Assembly (NCBI GenBank): GCA_903905285.1
Contig: CAIVFQ010000153.1
Coordinates: 1-20,663 of the forward strand
Direction: 5' to 3'
Origin: an uncultured Alphaproteobacteria bacterium
GTDB lineage: Bacteria; Pseudomonadota; Alphaproteobacteria; Paracaedibacterales; CAIULA01
Length of the DNA: 20,663 nt
Shown here piece by piece: positions 16,825 through 20,663 of the stretch (position 1 is the stretch's first letter; the number at the start of each line of letters is the position of its first letter). The position numbers and the translations under genes are program-made. The notes under the pieces were generated by a model that saw only the letters and a list, made by a program, of their open reading frames with translations, searched no databases and was not told the origin of the DNA.

Positions 16825-17561
16825 AACTTAAAAAGCCGCTTATTGGTATAACATTAGACTATTTCGATCCCACCCATGACGAAAGGGCATTATGGTATTC
16901 CCAGTGGCCTTGGTACGCCTTACGATATCGTTATTGTGAGGCTGTAGCTTCAGCGGGTGGTGTTCCAATGGCGTTGTCATATCATTCAAACTGCATCGAT
17001 GATTATGCTGAAAGTTTAGATGGTTTGGTTCTTACAGGTGGGGGGTTCGATATTGATCCTAAATTATATGGGGATGAAATTTGCCATCCGACTGTTAAGA
17101 TTAAGTCTAACCGTACTGAATTCGAGATGGCCATTGCCCGTCGTATGTTGGATTTAAACAAACCCGTGTTAGGGATTTGCGGCGGCATGCAATTGCTGAA
17201 TGTTTTGCACCAAGGAACCCTTTATCAAGATTTGCCGTCAGAGATTGAGTCTGATATCGATCATTCGCAAACCCACGACAGGCATCTTCCTCAGCATACT
17301 ATCATTGTTGAGCCTGACACCTTGTTAGCAGGCATTACCAAAGAAACCTCACTTTCTGTTAATAGTGTTCATCATCAAAGCGTTAAACAAGTGGCGGTTG
17401 GATTTCGGGTTAATGCTCAGGCGCCAGACGGTATTATTGAAGGTATAGAGTCTTCTGACTATAAATTTTGTTTAGGCGTGCAATGGCATCCAGAATTCCA
17501 CGTTACAAAGGCGGATGAACGAATTTTTGAGGGCTTTATGCAAGCATGTCGCAACGTTTAA
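16821..17561 (+). CDS. Class I glutamine amidotransferase-like hydrolase (peptidase C26, PuuD-like)
   Basis: A 246-residue standalone class I glutamine-amidotransferase-fold hydrolase. The catalytic cysteine is Cys120 in VLGICGGMQLLN, and the His/Glu pair is His223/Glu225 in GVQWHPEF. The oxyanion-region glycines are LTGGGFDIDP (71-80). Family members such as PuuD hydrolyse gamma-glutamyl-GABA and related gamma-glutamyl amides; the substrate here is unknown, and no other putrescine genes are nearby. The start ATG overlaps the lysA stop (ATGA), and the end overlaps rluB by 16 bases, so translation of all three is probably coupled. Confidence 0.88.
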   Translation: MKLKKPLIGITLDYFDPTHDERALWYSQWPWYALRYRYCEAVASAGGVPMALSYHSNCIDDYAESLDGLVLTGGGFDIDPKLYGDEICHPTVKIKSNRTEFEMAIARRMLDLNKPVLGICGGMQLLNVLHQGTLYQDLPSEIESDIDHSQTHDRHLPQHTIIVEPDTLLAGITKETSLSVNSVHHQSVKQVAVGFRVNAQAPDGIIEGIESSDYKFCLGVQWHPEFHVTKADERIFEGFMQACRNV

Positions 17562-18292
17562 TGTCTGAAAGAATTGCTAAATTTTTAGGTCGCGCCGGCG
17601 TTTGTTCACGTCGCCAAGCCGAACAATTCATTGCCGAAGGGCGTGTTAAAGTTGATGGCCAGCTTCTGTTGACGCCAGCAACATTGGTGGATGAAACTTC
17701 AAAAGTTGAGGTTGATGACAAACCTGTTGCGCAGCCTTTAAAGACACGCGTGTGGTGTTACTATAAGCCAGTTGGATACCTAACCACCCATTATGATCCC
17801 CAAGGCCGTCTAACTGTATTTGAAGACTTACTTGCCCACGATTTACCGCGTGTGATTTCTGTGGGTCGGTTAGATTTAAATTCAGAAGGTTTGTTGTTGT
17901 TAACCAATGATGGTGCCTTCTCGCGTTATGCAGAGCTGCCAAAAACAGGGTGGGCACGCTGTTACAAAGTTCGCGTTTATGGCAGGTTGGATATTCCTGC
18001 CTTACATGCCTTAAAGAACGGCATCACCATAGAAGATATTCATTACGACAGAATTGAGGTGAAGGTTTTGGGGCAAGGCCATTCAATGGCTCAAATGAAC
18101 AATTGGTTGATGATTACATTGTTTGAGGGTAAAAACCGTGAAATCCGCAAGGTTATGAATTACCTGGGGCTTCGGGTTAATCGGCTAATCCGCCAAAGTT
18201 ATGGGCCGTTTGAGTTGGGTAATCTAGAGCCCCATCAAATTCTTGAAGTTTCTTTCAAACAAATAAATCAGATCTTCCCGTCGTCTAATTAA
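17546..18292 (+). CDS. rluB: 23S rRNA pseudouridine synthase, RsuA/RluB family
   Basis: Isomerises a uridine in ribosomal RNA, in RluB at position 2605 (E. coli numbering) of 23S. The 248 residues have an N-terminal S4 RNA-binding domain (about 6-53, RIAKFLGRAGVCSRRQAEQF) and the catalytic VGRLDLNSEGLLLLTNDG block with Asp110. GKNREIRKVMNYLGLRVNRLIR lies towards the C-terminus. RluB is favoured over RluE or RsuA because of the S4 domain and these motifs, but not proven. Two starts are possible: ATG 17546, or ATG 17561 forming TAATG with the previous stop. Neither has a good ribosome site, which fits coupling to the gene upstream. Confidence 0.9.
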   Translation: MSQRLMSERIAKFLGRAGVCSRRQAEQFIAEGRVKVDGQLLLTPATLVDETSKVEVDDKPVAQPLKTRVWCYYKPVGYLTTHYDPQGRLTVFEDLLAHDLPRVISVGRLDLNSEGLLLLTNDGAFSRYAELPKTGWARCYKVRVYGRLDIPALHALKNGITIEDIHYDRIEVKVLGQGHSMAQMNNWLMITLFEGKNREIRKVMNYLGLRVNRLIRQSYGPFELGNLEPHQILEVSFKQINQIFPSSN

Positions 18293-18343
18293 ATTTAAAT
18301 AAAAAAATCCACATTATATTTCTATCTAATTATAAATAAGCGT

Positions 18344-18372
18344 TTAATGCTTAACTAATTATTAAGTATTAA
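18344..18372. promoter_or_regulatory. Dyad symmetry upstream of the exported orphan gene
   Basis: TTAATGCTTAA (18344-18354) and TTAAGTATTAA (18362-18372) are 11-base inverted arms with a single mismatch (a G-U pair in RNA) and a 7-base spacer. It lies in the very AT-rich 127-base gap between rluB and the exported protein gene. With no T-tract it is an unlikely intrinsic terminator; an operator for a dimeric regulator or a weak RNA hairpin are alternatives. Confidence 0.4.
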
Positions 18373-18419
18373 AATATATATCATATACATGATTTTTACT
18401 TTTAAAGTGAGTTGTGTCA

Positions 18420-19043
18420 ATGATTTATATTATATCTTTAATTTTATTGTTACCTTTAAATCTCTTTGCGGCGGAGAAAGAACCAGACTCTGAAGGGAAA
18501 GCTGTGCCAATGGCACCTCTTACTGCACTTCAGCTCGGTTCTATAGATGAAGACATTGGACAGCTTAGAACAGGTGGTCGGAAAGCAAAGGCTGTTAACA
18601 GAATACCCGAGGATTCAAGAGAAGAGGCATTTGAAATTGAAGATGCTAGTGGTACTCCTCTTCAACAACCATCTCCTGACAAACGTGTCAGTTTAAGCCA
18701 AGAAGGAGGCATTAGTTTTAGAGAGAATTACACCCCCAAAGGGCACCCCATTTTATCAAAAAGCCGCGCCGCAAAAGGATATGTTGAGTGTTCAACGATT
18801 TGTTGTTTTTTAAGCAATAAATGGTTCAAAATGGGTGGGTTTCTATCCAATGTTGCAACGTGTGGGTTGGCGGGTTTAGCTTATGGTGTAGAAGATCCGG
18901 CGACCAAAGATAAACTGAATTTAGCTATTCTTTTGCTTACGGTAACGTCAGCAGCTTTGAAGAGATTTGAGCGTTTTGCTTATTCAGCTGTTCATGACCA
19001 AGAAAAAGAGTACGGAATGTTTGACATTAATGACGTTGTCTAG
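18420..19043 (+). CDS. Unrecognised exported protein
   Basis: I do not recognise this 207-residue protein. It starts with a hydrophobic signal-like stretch ([15 protein letters not shown], about 4-18) with no positive charge in front, unusual for a Sec signal. Residues 19-110 are charged, rich in Glu, Asp, Pro and Ser, and probably disordered. A cysteine cluster follows (Cys124, Cys128, Cys129 in VECSTICCF, plus Cys148). Then come two moderately hydrophobic segments (about 140-156 and 165-180) and a charged tail ending in MFDINDVV. A membrane protein or an exported or effector-like protein are both possible. ATG 18420 is preferred over GTG 18414 because GTGAG lies nine bases upstream. Its stop shares a CTAG with the convergent aldolase-like gene. 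Confidence 0.6.
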   Translation: MIYIISLILLLPLNLFAAEKEPDSEGKAVPMAPLTALQLGSIDEDIGQLRTGGRKAKAVNRIPEDSREEAFEIEDASGTPLQQPSPDKRVSLSQEGGISFRENYTPKGHPILSKSRAAKGYVECSTICCFLSNKWFKMGGFLSNVATCGLAGLAYGVEDPATKDKLNLAILLLTVTSAALKRFERFAYSAVHDQEKEYGMFDINDVV

Positions 19044-19735
19044 GTCTTGTTAATAAGGCGCACCCAGGCTTTCCAGTCGCGTGCGCCTAAATCAGTTTCA
19101 AAACCTAAAAGTTCTTCTGCGGCCTGGGAACAAGTCTCTTCATCTGGAAAAACAACAGGCCTTTGCATGGATAAAAGCATACATTGTGTCTGGCAAGCTT
19201 GCTCAAGATGATAGGTGTAAAACATGGCTTCCTGAATGGTTCTTCCAGTGATTAATGCCCCATGATGACGCAGCAACATAACGTAATGATCCCCCAAATC
19301 TTCAGCAAGCTTCGCCCCTTGCTGGTTTTTTAGGATCAACGAATCATAATGATGGTACGCCATGCGATCATAAAAATGCAGGGCCCACTGGCTAAGGGCT
19401 AATAACCCTTCCTGCAAAGCTGACACAGCCACAATAGCCGGTGTGTGGATATGAAAAATCGCGTTAATATCTGGTCGGTCTTTATACAGGGAACTATGGG
19501 TTAAGTATCCCGTGGGATTGTAGTGATTGTCTATTCCCTCTAAGATTGTGCCATCGAAAGAAATTCGCAAAAGAGACTCATCTTTAACCTCCTCGAATCT
19601 TAATCCAAACGGGTACATGTAATAAGAGGAACCATCTTCTGCCCTTGTTGAAAGATGCGTATAGGTATGATCATCCAACCCCAGATGGGCAATGATTCGA
19701 TAGGCTGCGACAAGGTCTTTCTTAAGCTGGCTCAT
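19040..19735 (-). CDS. Class II aldolase/adducin-family protein
   Basis: A 231-residue protein with the class II aldolase fold. Metal-ligand histidines are visible: His95 and His97 in AIFHIHTPA, and His158 in [11 protein letters not shown]. The position of the catalytic glutamate of fuculose-1-phosphate aldolase appears to be Gly76 (NPTGYLTH), so a lyase of that kind is doubtful; the sequence resembles the adducin-like subgroup of uncharacterised oxidoreductase or lyase proteins. ATG 19735 is chosen because it forms an ATGA overlap with the HAD gene; a longer frame to 19777 would run into that gene. The pair is probably co-transcribed. The substrate is unknown. Confidence 0.82.
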   Translation of the reverse strand: MSQLKKDLVAAYRIIAHLGLDDHTYTHLSTRAEDGSSYYMYPFGLRFEEVKDESLLRISFDGTILEGIDNHYNPTGYLTHSSLYKDRPDINAIFHIHTPAIVAVSALQEGLLALSQWALHFYDRMAYHHYDSLILKNQQGAKLAEDLGDHYVMLLRHHGALITGRTIQEAMFYTYHLEQACQTQCMLLSMQRPVVFPDEETCSQAAEELLGFETDLGARDWKAWVRLINKT

Positions 19736-20340
19736 GATAATTGTGTAAACCCAAGGTCTATTAATTTTTGACGACAAGTGGCCGCATCGGTGAATTGAAT
19801 GGCCTTCATACCCACTTTTTCTGCCCCCTCAACATTTTTAGCAATGTCATCGATAAAAACTGTTTCTTGGGGAATTAAATTATATTGATCAAGAAGACAA
19901 TGATAAATTTTCTCACAGGGTTTTAAGATGCCGACTTCCGCAGAAACAATGACGCCTTTAAACTTATCAAAAAAAGTGTATCTTTCTTTCAGGTATTGAA
20001 TAAATTCGTGGACATTATCGGTAATTGAATAAAGGGGGATTCCAGCGTTATACGCATCTTCCAGCAACTCAAAACCGCCCTCAACGGGTGTTAAGGACTC
20101 TTTTGCGGCGGTTAACAGGGTTTCCACGATATGAATGGGCAAACCAAGGTCCTGGCTATAAATCTTGGCAGCCTCTTGTTCTGTAACTTTGCCCAAGTTT
20201 AAATCATAAAAAACAGGTGCTTTAAAGAATTTTTGCGCTAAATCTTGGGCGTTTGATTGGCCTGGAAAAACAGTCTCTATAATATCCTTGGGTGACCATT
20301 TTACCAGGACGTTTCCCATGTCAAATACGATATTCTTCAT
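19732..20340 (-). CDS. HAD-superfamily phosphatase, YihX-like
   Basis: A 202-residue cytosolic hydrolase of HAD subfamily IA. Motif I is VFDMGNVLV with nucleophile Asp7; the usual second Asp (+2) is Gly, as in the YihX/DLGNV subgroup. Motif II is the Ser in YSITDN, motif III the Lys in ILKPCEKIY, and motif [16 protein letters not shown] helical cap lies between motifs I and II. YihX dephosphorylates glucose-1-phosphate; whether this one does is unknown. The ATG has AAGG about seven bases upstream. It overlaps the aldolase-like gene by 4 bases, so the two may act on related sugar phosphates, which is inference from layout only. Confidence 0.88.
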   Translation of the reverse strand: MKNIVFDMGNVLVKWSPKDIIETVFPGQSNAQDLAQKFFKAPVFYDLNLGKVTEQEAAKIYSQDLGLPIHIVETLLTAAKESLTPVEGGFELLEDAYNAGIPLYSITDNVHEFIQYLKERYTFFDKFKGVIVSAEVGILKPCEKIYHCLLDQYNLIPQETVFIDDIAKNVEGAEKVGMKAIQFTDAATCRQKLIDLGFTQLS

Positions 20341-20353
20341 TTATAACCTTCGC

Positions 20354-20457
20354 CTTTCAAAATCTGTTTTTCAAAAATTGCGGACTCTCGCGTCCTCATG
20401 TAGCATATGTACACTCCGGGCGCTCGATCCTTATTTTCGAATCCAGATTCCGAAATC
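20354..20457. repeat. Long imperfect palindromic repeat (MITE-like), about 100 bp
   Basis: Two arms face each other around CATATG (20404-20409). The left arm runs from CTTTCAAAATCTG (20354-20366) to GCGTCCTCATGTAG near 20403; the right arm runs from TGTACACTCCGG near 20408 to CAGATTCCGAAAT (20444-20456). Reverse-complementing the right arm matches the left at AATCTG, TTTC, AAAAT, GGA, CG/GCG, CC and TGTA blocks with scattered differences. It fills most of the 147-base gap between the HAD gene and the transporter fragment. Its sequence differs from the repeat at 130-284, so it is a second family. Confidence 0.7.
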
Positions 20458-20487
20458 CATTGGGTATAATAACCTATCTTCATAAAA

Positions 20488-20663
20488 TCAAGACGCAGAA
20501 AAAACAGGGTAGGGGCTTCCCTTTTCTTTTTGGAAAACTTTATAACAAGACCATAAACCTAAAGCCAAGACCATTGTAATTCCTATGGGCGAAAACGTGC
20601 CATTATAAACGTAGCCAGCAACTTGTAAGCTGATCGCGGTCAATACCAAACGGCCTGACGCAA
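20488..20663 (-). CDS. C-terminal fragment of a membrane transporter, probably MFS Bcr/CflA-like
   Basis: The gene enters from the right edge; 57 codons (20661-20488) precede a TGA. The translation has two hydrophobic stretches (RLVLTAISLQVAGYVY and SPIGITMVLALGLWSCY) joined by NGTF, then a basic, probably cytoplasmic tail (KVFQKEKGS). The helix-short loop (xNGT)-helix pattern resembles the last two helices of Bcr/CflA-type major-facilitator drug exporters. That family call rests on a short fragment and is tentative; a membrane-protein C-terminus is more secure. Transcribed in the same direction as the HAD gene, but separated from it by the palindromic repeat. Confidence 0.6.
   Translation of the reverse strand, partial: ASGRLVLTAISLQVAGYVYNGTFSPIGITMVLALGLWSCYKVFQKEKGSPYPVFSAS

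Noticed and set aside
19040..19735. Methionine-salvage dehydratase MtnB as identity of the aldolase-like protein
   Set aside because: No other methionine-salvage genes are near, and the expected catalytic glutamate is not evident, so the general family name is safer.
1..20663. CRISPR array, prophage, toxin-antitoxin or restriction system
   Set aside because: No regular spaced repeats, phage structural genes or toxin-antitoxin-like small gene pairs were seen; nearly every gap is short and most genes are housekeeping.

Overview
The window is a gene-dense stretch of bacterial chromosome with moderate-to-low GC content. The gene set points to an alphaproteobacterium: an alphaproteobacterial-type SerC, a DUF3576 lipoprotein, a tiny LptM-like lipoprotein directly before lysA, erpA next to xthA, and GatCAB amidotransferase genes. 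The Q/A/P-rich porin, the AT-rich spacers, the degenerate palindromic repeats and the frequent GTG/TTG starts suggest a Holosporales-like, host-associated lineage. That placement is inference from family resemblance; no rRNA or phylogeny is available here.

Layout. Bases 1-342 are non-coding and hold a small hairpin and a degenerate palindromic repeat. A minus-strand block hemC-ftsH-glmM (4573 to 343) covers tetrapyrrole synthesis, membrane proteolysis and amino-sugar supply for the cell wall. A secreted DsbA-like thioredoxin (4645-5391, plus) is divergent from hemC and overlaps serC tail to tail. A tight minus-strand run erpA-xthA-gatC-ogt-serC (8500 to 5368) mixes Fe-S delivery, DNA repair, tRNA amidation and serine/PLP metabolism. 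Divergent from it are ssb, gatA and gatB (8598-12186, plus). Next come a porin with its own terminator, then a DUF3576 lipoprotein and lipB. A plus-strand chain follows: HU, tRNA-Val(UAC), lptM, lysA, a class I glutamine-amidotransferase-like hydrolase and rluB (15072-18292). An unrecognised exported protein (18420-19043) then meets a minus-strand pair, HAD phosphatase and class II aldolase/adducin-like protein. The right edge cuts the C-terminus of a membrane transporter gene (20488-20663, minus). A roughly 100-bp inverted repeat lies between the transporter and the HAD gene.

How it works together. Most of it is housekeeping. An envelope theme recurs: FtsH, GlmM, the DsbA-like protein, the porin, LptM and two lipoproteins. 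GatC is separated from GatAB and lies on the opposite strand, so the one enzyme must be made from two transcripts.

I do not see a defence system, prophage, CRISPR array, biosynthetic cluster or complete insertion sequence. The points most worth a second look are the terminator-like hairpin abutting tRNA-Val with a 36-codon lptM just downstream, the perfect palindrome abutting the gatA start codon, the split gatC/gatAB layout, the orphan exported protein, and the two palindromic repeat families.
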